From NCBI RefSeq assembly GCF_037154075.1, contig NZ_JBANRJ010000001.1, positions 62,001 through 126,000 of the forward strand: DNA of 64,000 nt, read 5' to 3'. The position numbers were made by a program, and so were the translations under genes. This DNA is from Sphingobium aromaticiconvertens (GTDB lineage: Bacteria > Pseudomonadota > Alphaproteobacteria > Sphingomonadales > Sphingomonadaceae). The notes under the pieces are model-generated. The model worked only from the letters and a program-made list of their open reading frames with translations. It had not been told where the DNA came from and ran no database searches. Positions 36,205 through 44,318 of the stretch are shown one piece after another (position 1 is the stretch's first letter; every line of letters begins with the position of its first letter).

Positions 36205-37541
36205 GCCCGGAACCTCAGGTCGAGCCGGCTGCGGGCGTGATACCGCATGGTAAAGGCCAGCATGGCGAAAACACAGGGCAGCACCACGGCCGTAATGATC
36301 GATAACGACACCGACATCGGGTGATCGACAAAGGTCAGGCTGTCACTGATGAAACCGGCCAGCACTGGTCCCAACCCCGTTCCGAACATGGCCGCCACCG
36401 CCGACATCACCGCCAGCGCCTGCGCGCGCAGATGAGGGGGCGTCACATATTGAAAGGGCAAGGAGGACAGGCTGGTGACCGAACTCAGCAGGAACAGCGC
36501 AACCCCCATCAGCGCCAGTTCGAGCTGGAAGGATGAACCGAGCAGCCCGAACGTCCCGATCGGCCACATCAGCGCCAGCATCAGCATCATATAGCGCAAG
36601 ATCGCCCGCACCGGGTCAGCCCCCCCGCGCAGGCTGATGAGGACACCCGCAGAGATCGTGCCGCCCGCACCGGCGACCAGATAGATCGGACCGAACAACG
36701 TGCCCATGGTGGCTTCATCCACGCCCTTCGATCGCATGATCGCTGCGGGTAGCCATGTGACATAACTGCTGAGCACCGTCATCAACACGCCCATGGCCAT
36801 GCAATAGACCCCGGCCACCCGCCATTCCTGCCGGAAGAACAGCATCAATTCACCAAAGCCCTTCCGCTGCGCGTGGCCGGACGGGCGTCTGTCATGGATC
36901 AGCAGTAACAGTAGCGCCGCGATCAGGCCGGGTGCACCGACGATCAGGAATACCCATTGCCAGTCATCCAGACCGGACAGGATCGGCAGGCTGGAACGAT
37001 CCCATCGGCCAATGGCGGCATAGAGCGCCCCGCCACCTGCTAGGGCGAAACCGCCACCCAGAAAGGGTGCAAGCATGAACATCGAGGTCGCGGTGGCAAG
37101 CCGGCGGTTGTCGAACCGATCAGCGAGCGTCGAAAGGGCTGCTGGCGGCAGCCCGGATTCGCCGGCCGCGATGCCGATCCGCGCCGCCAGCATCTGCCAG
37201 AAATTACCGGCAAAGGCGCAGGCCATGGTCATCACGCTCCAGAAGGTGACGCAGGCACTGATCAGCCGCGAGCGCCGGGTCCGGTCGGCCAGCCAGGCGA
37301 GCGGCAACGATGCCGCGACATAGAAGAAGGAAAAGCTGATGCCCTGCATCAGTCCGAACTGCGTGTCGGAAATATCGAGTGCGCGCTTGATGGGTTCGAT
37401 CAGCAGACTGATGATCTGCCGGTCGATATAGGAAAAGGTGTAACAAGTCGCCAAAAGCGCCGCGATAAGCCAGTTGCGCCAACCAGCGCCCGTCGTCGAC
37501 GCCCCGGCCTCACCCACATGTTCGCTATCGCTCACAGACAT
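36201..37541 (-). CDS. MFS transporter, spinster-like (second copy)
   Basis: This 446-residue carrier with about 12 helices contains YIDRQIISLLIEPIKRALD then ISDTQFGLMQG, matching the paralogue at 26531-27802, and WLADRTRRSRLI as motif A. It likely moves an organic acid or pathway intermediate across the inner membrane. ATG 37541 is preferred over a TTG at 37550 because the TTG lies in the GGAGAGG ribosome-binding site. It heads the unit MFS-NTF2-SDR. An IclR-type box is 53-67 bp upstream. Confidence 0.88.
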   Translation of the reverse strand: MSVSDSEHVGEAGASTTGAGWRNWLIAALLATCYTFSYIDRQIISLLIEPIKRALDISDTQFGLMQGISFSFFYVAASLPLAWLADRTRRSRLISACVTFWSVMTMACAFAGNFWQMLAARIGIAAGESGLPPAALSTLADRFDNRRLATATSMFMLAPFLGGGFALAGGGALYAAIGRWDRSSLPILSGLDDWQWVFLIVGAPGLIAALLLLLIHDRRPSGHAQRKGFGELMLFFRQEWRVAGVYCMAMGVLMTVLSSYVTWLPAAIMRSKGVDEATMGTLFGPIYLVAGAGGTISAGVLISLRGGADPVRAILRYMMLMLALMWPIGTFGLLGSSFQLELALMGVALFLLSSVTSLSSLPFQYVTPPHLRAQALAVMSAVAAMFGTGLGPVLAGFISDSLTFVDHPMSVSLSIITAVVLPCVFAMLAFTMRYHARSRLDLRFRA

Positions 37542-37593
37542 CCTCTCCAACGATATCGCTGGACAGGATATCGATTATCATATTCGAACATTA

Positions 37594-37608
37594 GTTCGAT
37601 AATTGACG
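37594..37608 (+). promoter_or_regulatory. Putative IclR-type operator upstream of MFS gene
   Basis: GTTCGATAATTGACG has an exact first ten bases of the remembered PcaR site and 11 of 15 matches overall. The adjoining TCGAAC-TTA-GTTCGA-like symmetry (37584-37600) makes the region doubly palindromic. It faces the MFS start at 37541. Confidence 0.5.
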
Positions 37609-37669
37609 AATATGCGAAGAGGGTCAACCGTTAAACGGCAGTGAAACCAAAGAGTCGGGGAAAGCCGTG

Positions 37670-37690
37670 GGGCAGCGTTCTCCGCTGCCC
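37670..37690 (-). terminator. Hairpin after the iclR-family gene
   Basis: GGGCAGCG (37670-37677) pairs with CGCTGCCC (37683-37690) around a five-base loop, starting seven bases after the regulator's stop. The following minus-strand sequence is only mildly T-rich, so termination strength is uncertain. Confidence 0.5.
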
Positions 37691-37696
37691 GTCCGT

Positions 37697-38515
37697 TTAC
37701 GGCAGGATCGCGCCCAGTTGCGCCCGCGCATCCAGCAGGGCCGGCAGGATTTCCTCGCGCAGGCGATCAATCTCCGCCCTCACGGCATGAACGCCCACCG
37801 TTATCGCGGCGACGGTCTGGCCAGAGAAATTGGCAATCGGCACGGCGATGGAGCGCGATCCTATCTCCATTTCCTGGTCAATGATCGAATAGCCATTTTC
37901 GCGCACACGCTTCAGTTCGGCCATGATGTCCGACACCTTGGTCAGTGTGTGGTCGGTTATCGCGGGACGCTCGCTGTTCGTCAGGATCGCCTTTGCCTGA
38001 TCGATCGGCAATGCTGCGAGCATGACGCGGCCAAGCGACGTGCAGAAGGCCGGCAACCGACTGCCCGCATGCAATCCGGGCCCCATGATGCGATGATGTG
38101 CCGCGCGCGCGATGTAAACGACCTCATGCGCGTCAAGCACGGCCGCCGAACAGGATTCGTGCAGCGTGTCGGAAAGTTGATCGAGGGTCGGCTGGATCAG
38201 CCTGGGTAGGGAAGCGGCCAGATAGGAATGCCCCAGCCGCAGGATGCGCGGCGTCAGTTCGAAATAACGGCCATCGGTCGTGGCATAGCGCGCTTCTACC
38301 AGCGTCAGCAGACACCGGCGCGCCGACGCCCGGTCAAGGCTGCTGAGGCGCGCCACCTCCGCGATCGTCAGCGTATTGCGCCCCTGACCAAAGGCTTCGA
38401 TCACGGCCAGCCCTTTGGCAAAGCCGCCCATGCGATCGACATTTTGCAGATAACGACCTTCCGGCAGACTTGCTTCCTGCACGTCTGCCCCTGCCTTGGC
38501 GATCTTGGCTACCAC
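37697..38515 (-). CDS. IclR-family regulator, PcaR/PcaU/PobR subfamily
   Basis: This 272-residue protein has an N-terminal winged helix: FAKGLAVIEAFGQGRNTLTI, then EVARLSSLDRASARRCLLTL (about 31-70). The C-terminal effector domain includes SYLAASLPRLIQPTLDQLSD, VVYIARAA and SRLPAFCTSLGRVMLAALP. The DRASARRCLLTLVEARYA pattern is diagnostic of the beta-ketoadipate pathway regulators, which bind aromatic or dicarboxylic acids and act as activators or dual regulators. Such regulators bind 15-bp GTTCGATAATCGCAC-like sites, and matching boxes stand upstream of many genes here, including this one. The start is GTG at 38515 with GGGAG upstream. It is probably the cluster's main regulator. Confidence 0.9.
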   Translation of the reverse strand: MVAKIAKAGADVQEASLPEGRYLQNVDRMGGFAKGLAVIEAFGQGRNTLTIAEVARLSSLDRASARRCLLTLVEARYATTDGRYFELTPRILRLGHSYLAASLPRLIQPTLDQLSDTLHESCSAAVLDAHEVVYIARAAHHRIMGPGLHAGSRLPAFCTSLGRVMLAALPIDQAKAILTNSERPAITDHTLTKVSDIMAELKRVRENGYSIIDQEMEIGSRSIAVPIANFSGQTVAAITVGVHAVRAEIDRLREEILPALLDARAQLGAILP

Positions 38516-38551
38516 TCGTCTTTCACTCCCTATACCAGTTTCACACTCAAT

Positions 38552-38566
38552 GTGCGATTATTGACC
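38552..38566 (-). promoter_or_regulatory. Putative IclR operator in the regulator's own promoter
   Basis: On the minus strand it reads GGTCAATAATCGCAC, 13 of 15 matches to the remembered PcaR site, with an exact ATAATCGCAC half. It ends 37 bp before the GTG start at 38515, in the right place for autoregulation. Confidence 0.6.
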
Positions 38567-38637
38567 AAATCTGTCACATGGATAGGCATGGCGTCAAGCC
38601 ATAGGGGGATTGACAGCGGACCTGTGATATTAGAAAA

Positions 38638-38652
38638 GGTCGAATATAGAAC
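38638..38652 (+). promoter_or_regulatory. Putative IclR-type operator upstream of the thiolase gene
   Basis: GGTCGAATATAGAAC is the exact reverse complement of the 30065-30079 site upstream of the DUF35 gene. It ends 86 bp before the thiolase start, in the 220-bp divergent region between the iclR and thiolase genes. Confidence 0.55.
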
Positions 38653-38738
38653 ATGTGGATCACATTCGCTCATATTTCTACTATTTATGGGTCTCGCATG
38701 TGTTCCCACGGGTAATTTTCTGAACCAAGGAGCATGAT

Positions 38739-39968
38739 TTGGAAGAGGTCTGGATTATCGATGCCGTGCGTACTCCGCGGGGCATCGGCAAAGTCGGCGC
38801 CGGTGCACTGGCCGACATCCATCCGCAGCGCCTGCTCTCTACCCTGCTGATCGCGTTGCAGCAGCGCAACGACCTGAACACCGCCGATGTCGAGGACGTC
38901 ATCGCCGGCGTCAATACGCAGCAGGGCAAGCAGGGCCTCAATCTTGCCCGGATGGCAACGCTCGACGCAGGCTATGACCAGCGGGTGCCCGGTTTCTCCC
39001 TTGATCGATTCTGCGGCTCGGGGCTGACCGCCCTCAACCTCGGCGCGATGGGCATCATGTCCGGGGTTCAGAATGTGGTCATCACCGGTGGCGTCGAATC
39101 CATGTCCCATGCTCGAACGCTATCGCGCGAATTCATGATGGATTCCGGCAATCTGGCGCTCCGCAAGCGCATCCCCCAACCCCATCAGGGCATTGCCGCG
39201 GACCTGATCGCCACGCTGGAAGGAATCGGCCGGGCCGAACTGGATGCCTTGGCGCTTCTCAGTCAGCAACGGGCGGATATGGCCATTCGCGAGGGGCGCT
39301 TTGCCAAAAGCCTGATCCCGGTGCTGAACGATGCCGGTGAAGTGGCGCTCGACAGGGAGCAATATCCGCGCCCGCAGACCACGGCGGAAGCGCTCGCCAA
39401 GCTGAAGCCAGCATTCCCTGACTTTTTTGATCGTGTTGTCGACGAGGAAGGCAACAGCTTTGGCTCGCTGCTGCGACTTGCCTATCCAGATGTCGACATC
39501 AACTATGTCCATACCGCCGCGACCAGCTCCGGCGTGGTGGATGGAGCAGGCGCGCTGCTGCTGACCTCTCCGGCCTATGCCAGGGCCCATGGCCTCAAAC
39601 CCCGTGCGCGCATTCGCGCATTGACGACCGTTGGCGACGACCCGACGCTGATGCTCAACGGTCCTGTTCCAGCCACCCGCCAGGCGCTAGCACAGGCTGG
39701 CATGGAGATTGGCGACATCGATCTTTTCGAGGTGAACGAAGCCTTTGCCGTCGTTCCTCTCAAATTCATGCGTGACCTCAATGTCGATCAGGACAAGGTG
39801 AATGTGAATGGGGGGGCCATGGCGCTTGGCCATCCCATCGGCGCTACCGGTGCGATTCTCGCTGGCACGTTGCTGGATGAGATGGAACGACGGAATCTCT
39901 CAACCGGCCTTGCAACGATGTGCGCCGCAGGCGGTCTGGCGCCCGCGACCATTATCGAACGTATCTGA
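38739..39968 (+). CDS. Acetyl-CoA C-acyltransferase (thiolase)
   Basis: This 409-residue degradative thiolase has the full catalytic set: nucleophile Cys92 in RFCGSG, His in NEAFAVV, GGAMALGHPIGATG, and the second Cys in MCAAGG near the C terminus. It cleaves a 3-ketoacyl-CoA with CoA, the final beta-oxidation step. The start is TTG at 38739, preceded by AAGGAG with six-base spacing; an ATG five bases upstream is out of frame. It is divergent from iclR and followed by two SDR genes in the same direction. Confidence 0.93.
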   Translation: MEEVWIIDAVRTPRGIGKVGAGALADIHPQRLLSTLLIALQQRNDLNTADVEDVIAGVNTQQGKQGLNLARMATLDAGYDQRVPGFSLDRFCGSGLTALNLGAMGIMSGVQNVVITGGVESMSHARTLSREFMMDSGNLALRKRIPQPHQGIAADLIATLEGIGRAELDALALLSQQRADMAIREGRFAKSLIPVLNDAGEVALDREQYPRPQTTAEALAKLKPAFPDFFDRVVDEEGNSFGSLLRLAYPDVDINYVHTAATSSGVVDGAGALLLTSPAYARAHGLKPRARIRALTTVGDDPTLMLNGPVPATRQALAQAGMEIGDIDLFEVNEAFAVVPLKFMRDLNVDQDKVNVNGGAMALGHPIGATGAILAGTLLDEMERRNLSTGLATMCAAGGLAPATIIERI

Positions 39969-39992
39969 CCCCAATAATCGGATAAGGAAGAC

Positions 39993-40748
39993 GTGCCAGT
40001 GTCAGCTTCGCATAGAACGGCCATCGTCACGGGCGGGGGCAGCGGAATAGGAGCGGCAACCGCGATCCTGCTTGCACGGGAAAACTGGCGCGTCATGGTC
40101 GCCGATATTGATGAAGCGGGCGGCCAGCGCATTGTCGATGCCATCCGGGGTGCAGGCGGCATTGCCGATTTCATGGCGACCAATGTCATGCACGAAGACA
40201 GCGTGGCTGCGCTGGTCGAAGCGACGCTGTCCAAATTTGGTTACCTCGATGCGGCGGTCAACAGCGCCGGTGTCGGGCAGAGAGGCCAATCCATCTGGGA
40301 ACTGGATGCAGAGGCATGGGATCGCTGTCAAGCGATCAACCTGAGGGGAATATTCCTTTGCATCAAGCACCAGTCCGCCGCCATGATCCGCCAAGGCAGC
40401 GGCGCCATTGTCGCGATATCCTCTGCTGCAGCCACCAAAGGCTTGATCAACAGCGCCGATTATTGCGCGGCGAAGGCGGGCGTGACTGGTCTTGTGCGTG
40501 GCGCAGCGGTAGATTGCGCGCCCCATGGCGTACGCATAAACGCGCTGCTGCCTGGCGCAACCCGCACGCCTCTCGCCGAACGATCCAGCACTTCAACCCC
40601 AGGCCTGGCAGGCACTTTGCGCATTCCGTTGGAGCGCATGGCCGAACCGGAAGAGATTGCAGCAACAGCAGCCTGGCTTGTTTCGGATGCGGCCTCTTAT
40701 GTCACAGGCGCCAGCATCGCCGCCGACGGCGCCATGAGTATTGCATAA
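39993..40748 (+). CDS. Short-chain dehydrogenase/reductase
   Basis: This SDR of about 251 residues has TGGGSGIG (12-19), VADIDEAGG (Asp after strand 2, NAD preference), SSAAATKG with the Ser, YCAAK as catalytic pair, and ALLPGATRTPL. It probably oxidises a secondary alcohol or 3-hydroxyacyl-CoA in the pathway. Two GTG starts are possible (39993, 39999); the second has better spacing to AAGGAA at 39984-39989. It lies 24 bp after the thiolase gene. Confidence 0.88.
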   Translation: MPVSASHRTAIVTGGGSGIGAATAILLARENWRVMVADIDEAGGQRIVDAIRGAGGIADFMATNVMHEDSVAALVEATLSKFGYLDAAVNSAGVGQRGQSIWELDAEAWDRCQAINLRGIFLCIKHQSAAMIRQGSGAIVAISSAAATKGLINSADYCAAKAGVTGLVRGAAVDCAPHGVRINALLPGATRTPLAERSSTSTPGLAGTLRIPLERMAEPEEIAATAAWLVSDAASYVTGASIAADGAMSIA

Positions 40749-40768
40749 AATGAAGGGAATATAGCGGG

Positions 40769-41563
40769 ATGAACGATAGGTCGCCGATGAATGCCGGAAC
40801 GGAACGACTGACCGGACGGATCGTCATCGTGACCGGGGCAGCTTCCCGTTCCGGCATTGGCTTCGCCACTGCACGCCGCATCGGCGCCGAGCGGGCCATC
40901 GTCATCCTGACGGACCTCAACGGCTTGGACGTCGAGGCTCGCGCCGCCGAACTCCGCTCGATGGGCATAGCGGCAGAGGGCATCGCACAGGATGTCACTG
41001 ACGAGCAGGGATGGAGCGACCTGATCGCTGACGTGGTCGACCGGCACGGCCGGCTGGACGGTCTGGTCAACAATGCCGGCATCGTCATCCTTGCACCTGT
41101 AGGCGAGCTTTCGCTCGATGACTGGAACAAACAGGTCGACGTCAACATGACCAGCGTATTCCTGGGCTGCCGCGCGGCCATGGGACATATGCGGCGGATC
41201 GGCAATGGCGGCGCCATCGTCAATGTCTCGTCAGTCGCTGGGCTGGTGGGCATGCGCCGGACGGCGGCCTATTCGGCCAGCAAGGGCGGGGTCCGTCTGA
41301 TGAGCAAATCGCTGGCGCTGGAGGGCGCTCCCGATGCAATTCGCGTCAATTCGGTCCATCCCGGCGTCATCGAGACGGATATTCAGAACGGCGCGCGCAG
41401 CGGCAGCCCCTCCGATTCAGCAGCGATCGCGGCGGCCATTCCCCTTGGACATACCGGGCGCCCCGACTATCTGGCCGATGCCATTGCATTTCTACTGTCC
41501 AGTGATGCTGCCTATATCACTGGAACAGAATTAATCGTCGACGGAGGGCTGACGGCGCAATAG
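40769..41563 (+). CDS. Short-chain dehydrogenase/reductase
   Basis: This 264-residue SDR carries TGAASRSGIG near residues 22-31 (one residue longer than TGxxxGIG), the NNAGI strand, SSVAG with Ser, YSASK catalytic pair and VNSVHPGVIETDI. It resembles cyclohexanol, hydroxysteroid and 3-oxoacyl reductases equally, so specificity is not assigned. It lies 20 bp after the preceding SDR and is the last recognisable gene of the catabolic region. Confidence 0.88.
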   Translation: MNDRSPMNAGTERLTGRIVIVTGAASRSGIGFATARRIGAERAIVILTDLNGLDVEARAAELRSMGIAAEGIAQDVTDEQGWSDLIADVVDRHGRLDGLVNNAGIVILAPVGELSLDDWNKQVDVNMTSVFLGCRAAMGHMRRIGNGGAIVNVSSVAGLVGMRRTAAYSASKGGVRLMSKSLALEGAPDAIRVNSVHPGVIETDIQNGARSGSPSDSAAIAAAIPLGHTGRPDYLADAIAFLLSSDAAYITGTELIVDGGLTAQ

Positions 41564-41940
41564 CCGATTATCCCTTCGCCGTTCAGTAAGTGGCCTGCTG
41601 CCGGTTGGGTGGACACCAAGATACGGTGTTTATCAGACTGGAGGACATGAATGGAGCGTTGCACAGCAGGAGCCTAATGGGCGCCCCCATTTTCAAGCGC
41701 CGCCCATGATATGCGAGCTGGCTCAGGCGGTCAGTGCCACGATCTTCAGTTTCGCTCGGGGCCTTCGGGCAGGCTTCCCCACTTCCGTCACCGTCGCCGT
41801 CTGGGCCGGATTGGCTTTGGGCCAATACTGCGCGCCACGTCGGATCGATATTATGGGTCGAGCATCCGTTACGCACTTACATCTCAACATCTCTGAAAAT
41901 GCAGCAGATCCTGCATTAAAAGCGGAATATGGAACCGCCT
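41564..41940. other. Gene-poor stretch with possible IS or gene remnants
   Basis: No convincing gene is seen. Around 41605-41650 the sequence GGTGGACACCAAGATACGGTG followed by CTGGAGGACATGAATGG looks like the left end and orfA ribosome-binding site of an IS3-type element. The frame after that ATG closes after eight codons, so at most a remnant survives. GC content falls towards the right. Confidence 0.3.
41723..41890 (-). pseudogene. Possible remnant of an unrecognised small gene
   Basis: A 55-codon frame starts at ATG 41890 and ends at TGA 41723. Its last ~37 residues (RRGAQYWPKANPAQTATVTE onward, ending AKLKIVALTA) look protein-like, with basic C-terminal residues, while the first codons look random. 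I do not recognise the family. It may be the 3' end of a gene whose front was lost, or chance. Confidence 0.2.
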
Positions 41941-42276
41941 TATGAGCGAAAAATAATACGGCTATTTTGAACCAATCTTTCGCCTTGATTGCGCAATCTG
42001 TAAAAACTCAATTACAATCCACATTCGCAATACAGCGGTCAACAAAACCGCTGCCGTAGCCTCGTATGAATCTGCGATAACGATCGCAATAAACTGAAAT
42101 TCATAGTTTTTGCCGACGAATTTTTAGATTCGTGCTTTTTGGAATTAGCGCACGGGCACAAAAACGGCATAAAAGGGCGCAATCGAGCTTTTAGAAGCTC
42201 AGGATCAGCATTTTTATCTCGAATCCACGCGATTTGACGCCAATCGTATAAATTTTACCGTTTTATATCAAACACT
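41941..42276. other. AT-rich non-coding stretch with clustered small inverted repeats, 3' of tRNA-Gln
   Basis: This stretch is visibly richer in A and T than the rest of the window and has no long frame. It carries the palindrome GATTGCGCAATC (41987-41998) and inverted repeats CAGCGGT/ACCGCTG (42033-42053), GCGAT/ATCGC (42074-42087), ACGAAT/ATTCGT (42116-42133) and GAGCTT/AAGCTC (42185-42200). It directly abuts the 3' end of a tRNA gene, a common integrase target. No integrase gene or repeated tRNA end is seen in the window. It could instead be an unrecognised small RNA or promoter region. Confidence 0.4.
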
Positions 42277-42351
42277 TGGCTGGGGCGGCAGGATTCGAAC
42301 CTGCGCATGGCGGCATCAAAAGCCGCTGCCTTACCGCTTGGCGACGCCCCA
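42277..42351 (-). tRNA. tRNA-Gln (UUG)
   Basis: The minus strand folds as a cloverleaf. The acceptor arm is TGGGGCG/CGCCCCA, followed by discriminator G and an encoded CCA (42279-42277). The D arm contains AGCGGTAAGGC, the anticodon stem is GCGGC/GCCGC around loop TTTTGAT (anticodon TTG), and the T arm contains GGTTCGAATCC. The anticodon reads Gln codons CAA and CAG. Length is 75 nt including CCA. Its 3' side faces the AT-rich stretch and the catabolic region. Confidence 0.95.
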
Positions 42352-42507
42352 GTAGTACAACGCGGTAAGCGCATATAACGTCTGTTGCGGGAAAGGAAAC
42401 CCCGACAACGCACTTGTCCGCCGCAATGACGCTATAGCCAGAAGCGCCGCGCCACGGCATGGTGCATTCCGCTCTCCGTTCGGATACTCAACCGCGACAC
42501 GCACCCT

Positions 42508-43023
42508 ATGACCACATCCAGTTCCCCTACAGTCCATTCCCATGTCACCCCCGCCTCCCCGCTATTTTTGCGTGAGGATGAGGTTCGGCGCGGCATCGAA
42601 ATGCTGTATTTTGGTTATAGCGCGCTCATGCAATCCATCGAGCAGTTGCTGGAAGCGCAGGGGCTGGGCCGCGCCCATCATCGCGCGCTCTACTTCATTT
42701 CGCGCAAGCCCGACCTGACCATAGGCGAATTGCTGCGCCTGCTATCGATCACCAAACAGTCGCTGGGACGCGTCCTTAACGACCTTATCGAACAGGGCTA
42801 TATCGAAACGCAGCCGGGCGTGCGTGACCGACGACAGAAGATGCTGCGCCTGAGCAGTACGGGCAAGACACTGGAGGCCGAACTGTTCCGCGCCCTGCGT
42901 GAAAAGATGGCAACCGCATATGGTCAGGCAGGCCAGGGGTCGGTCACGGGTTTCTGGCGGGTACTCGAAGGGCTGATCGCGAACGGCGACCGGCAGATGG
43001 TGCTGGGGTTGCAGGCGCGCTAA
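42508..43023 (+). CDS. MarR-family transcriptional regulator
   Basis: This 171-residue winged-helix protein has the MarR layout: dimer helix REDEVRRGIEMLYFGYSALM, recognition region LTIGELLRLLSITKQSLGRV (about 70-90), and the wing with DRRQKMLRLSSTGKTLEAEL. The D-R-R of the wing is conserved. The ligand and targets are unknown. The N terminus is uncertain because no good ribosome-binding site precedes the ATG at 42508. It is convergent with the GntR gene (6-bp gap). Confidence 0.88.
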   Translation: MTTSSSPTVHSHVTPASPLFLREDEVRRGIEMLYFGYSALMQSIEQLLEAQGLGRAHHRALYFISRKPDLTIGELLRLLSITKQSLGRVLNDLIEQGYIETQPGVRDRRQKMLRLSSTGKTLEAELFRALREKMATAYGQAGQGSVTGFWRVLEGLIANGDRQMVLGLQAR

Positions 43024-43029
43024 GATCGG

Positions 43030-43776
43030 TTAGCGGACTGGCTCGATCGTCTCGCTATGTTCGATCAGGTCGATGACGTCGTCGATCAGCGCGCGCATCG
43101 CCTCGCGCGCCTTGTCCGGATTGCCCGCTGCGATCGCATCGCGCACGGCGCCATGGTCGCGCACGCTGGCGGTTCGCCCCTTGATCCGATTCGTAACACG
43201 GATCGATGTCCGCAATGCCGTGTCCACAACATCGCGCAATTGCCAGTAAAAGGGATTTTTCGAGGCCCGCAGAATCGCGACGTGAAAGGCAATGTCGGCC
43301 TCCAGCGGTTCATCCTCACCGCGTTCTGCCGCCTCCATCCGCTCAAGCCCCGCCGATATGCGACGCAGATCATCCGCATCCCCCAACCGCGCGGCAAAAG
43401 CCGCAGCCTCCGGCTCGATCGCGATCCGCAGTTGATTGAAATCACGCAGCAACTCGATCGAAAATGTGCGCTCCAGCATCCAGCGCAGCACGTCCGCATC
43501 GAACAGGTTCCAGGAGGAAGATGGCTGGACAATCGTGCCCTGCCGCGGGCGAGCGCTCAGCAACCCTTTCGCCGTCAGCATTTTCACCGCTTCGCGCGTT
43601 ACCGACCGACTGACGCCATAATCCTTCGTCAGGTCCGCCTCCGTAGGGAAAGGCCGTGTGGCATAATAGCCAGTCACGATCGCCACACCCAGGCTTTCCA
43701 GCATACCATAGGTCAGGTTGCGACCACGCTGACCGCGCCCTTTCACTGATCCCCGCGCAGAAATTATCGTCGTCAT
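43030..43776 (-). CDS. GntR-family regulator, FadR/FCD subgroup
   Basis: This 248-residue protein has an N-terminal GntR winged helix (FPTEADLTKDYGVSRSVTRE then AVKMLTAKGLLSARPRQG, about 42-82). A C-terminal all-helical FCD domain follows, with putative metal ligands D/H in EADIAFHVAIL and later His in VRDHGAVRDAI. FCD-type regulators sense organic acids or sugars acids. The target is probably its own promoter; an AT-rich inverted repeat lies 60-84 bp upstream of its start. No catabolic gene is directly attached. Confidence 0.9.
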   Translation of the reverse strand: MTTIISARGSVKGRGQRGRNLTYGMLESLGVAIVTGYYATRPFPTEADLTKDYGVSRSVTREAVKMLTAKGLLSARPRQGTIVQPSSSWNLFDADVLRWMLERTFSIELLRDFNQLRIAIEPEAAAFAARLGDADDLRRISAGLERMEAAERGEDEPLEADIAFHVAILRASKNPFYWQLRDVVDTALRTSIRVTNRIKGRTASVRDHGAVRDAIAAGNPDKAREAMRALIDDVIDLIEHSETIEPVR

Positions 43777-43835
43777 ATCACCTTCCTGAAACGGATGGAC
43801 GAGAACGTCTCGCTCCGCCGAGATGCAATATAAAT

Positions 43836-43859
43836 CATATTATCGTATTTTTTAATATG
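43836..43859. promoter_or_regulatory. AT-rich inverted repeat upstream of the GntR gene
   Basis: CATATTA (43836-43842) and TAATATG (43853-43859) form an inverted repeat with a ten-base spacer in the divergent region between the GntR gene and the lipoprotein gene. It is a candidate autoregulatory operator. It does not match the classical FadR half-site. Confidence 0.35.
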
Positions 43860-43965
43860 AAAAATCTTCATCAGATCGTCAGTGACGTCCCGCCCTTCCT
43901 AACGCAACTTTTGCGACGGTCGATGATTGTTACGAGCATATTTCGATTCCAACGGAGGAGTGCCC

Positions 43966-44280
43966 ATGAAAAAGATCCTGCTGGCCAGCCTGGCTATCGT
44001 CGCAACCACCGGTCTCGCCGCCTGCTCTGAAAAGGCGCAGGACAGTATCGAAAATGCGGGTTCTGCCGTCGGCAACGATGTGTCGCGCAGCGTGGATACG
44101 GCCGGCGACAAGATCGACCGGGGCCTGGATGAAACGGGTCAGGCGATCGAAAATAGCAGCGCGCGTGCGGGCGCGGCTGCGGATCGCGCGGCTGCCGATG
44201 CCAAGCGCGAAGCGGCTGAGGCAAAGAAAAATATCGGCGGGGCATTGGAAGGTGCCGGGCGCGACCTCAAAAATGATTGA
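43966..44280 (+). CDS. Small envelope lipoprotein, coiled-coil/LEA-like
   Basis: This 104-residue protein has a lipoprotein signal peptide (MKKILLASLAIVATTGLAAC, lipobox LAAC with Cys20). The rest is a hydrophilic, Ala-, Asp-, Lys-rich helix with repeats such as AGSAVGNDVSRSVDTAGDKI and ADRAAADAKREAAEAKKNIG. Proteins of this kind resemble CsbD/YjbJ- or LEA-like stress proteins, but no specific family is claimed. The start is set by GGAGGAG six to ten bases before ATG 43966. Confidence 0.8.
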   Translation: MKKILLASLAIVATTGLAACSEKAQDSIENAGSAVGNDVSRSVDTAGDKIDRGLDETGQAIENSSARAGAAADRAAADAKREAAEAKKNIGGALEGAGRDLKND

Positions 44281-44286
44281 ATGACG

Positions 44287-44318
44287 GACGGCGGGGTAGC
44301 GCATGCTGCTCCGCCGTC
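44287..44318. terminator. Bidirectional hairpin between lipoprotein and XRE genes
   Basis: GACGGCGG (44287-44294, allowing a first-base G) pairs with CCGCCGTC (44311-44318), continuing inward with wobble pairs to a GCAT loop. It sits between convergent genes and overlaps the XRE stop. No long T-run follows on either strand. Confidence 0.5.

Noticed and set aside
41583..41876. A 97-codon minus-strand frame with a GTG start
   Set aside because: Composition looks random (GPDGDGDGSGE, NRQQATY), there is no ribosome-binding site, and another frame over the same bases looks more protein-like. Treated as chance.
41941..42276. AT-rich stretch as a replication origin or CRISPR-like array
   Set aside because: There are no DnaA boxes, no iterons of equal length and no regular repeat-spacer pattern; the inverted repeats all differ.
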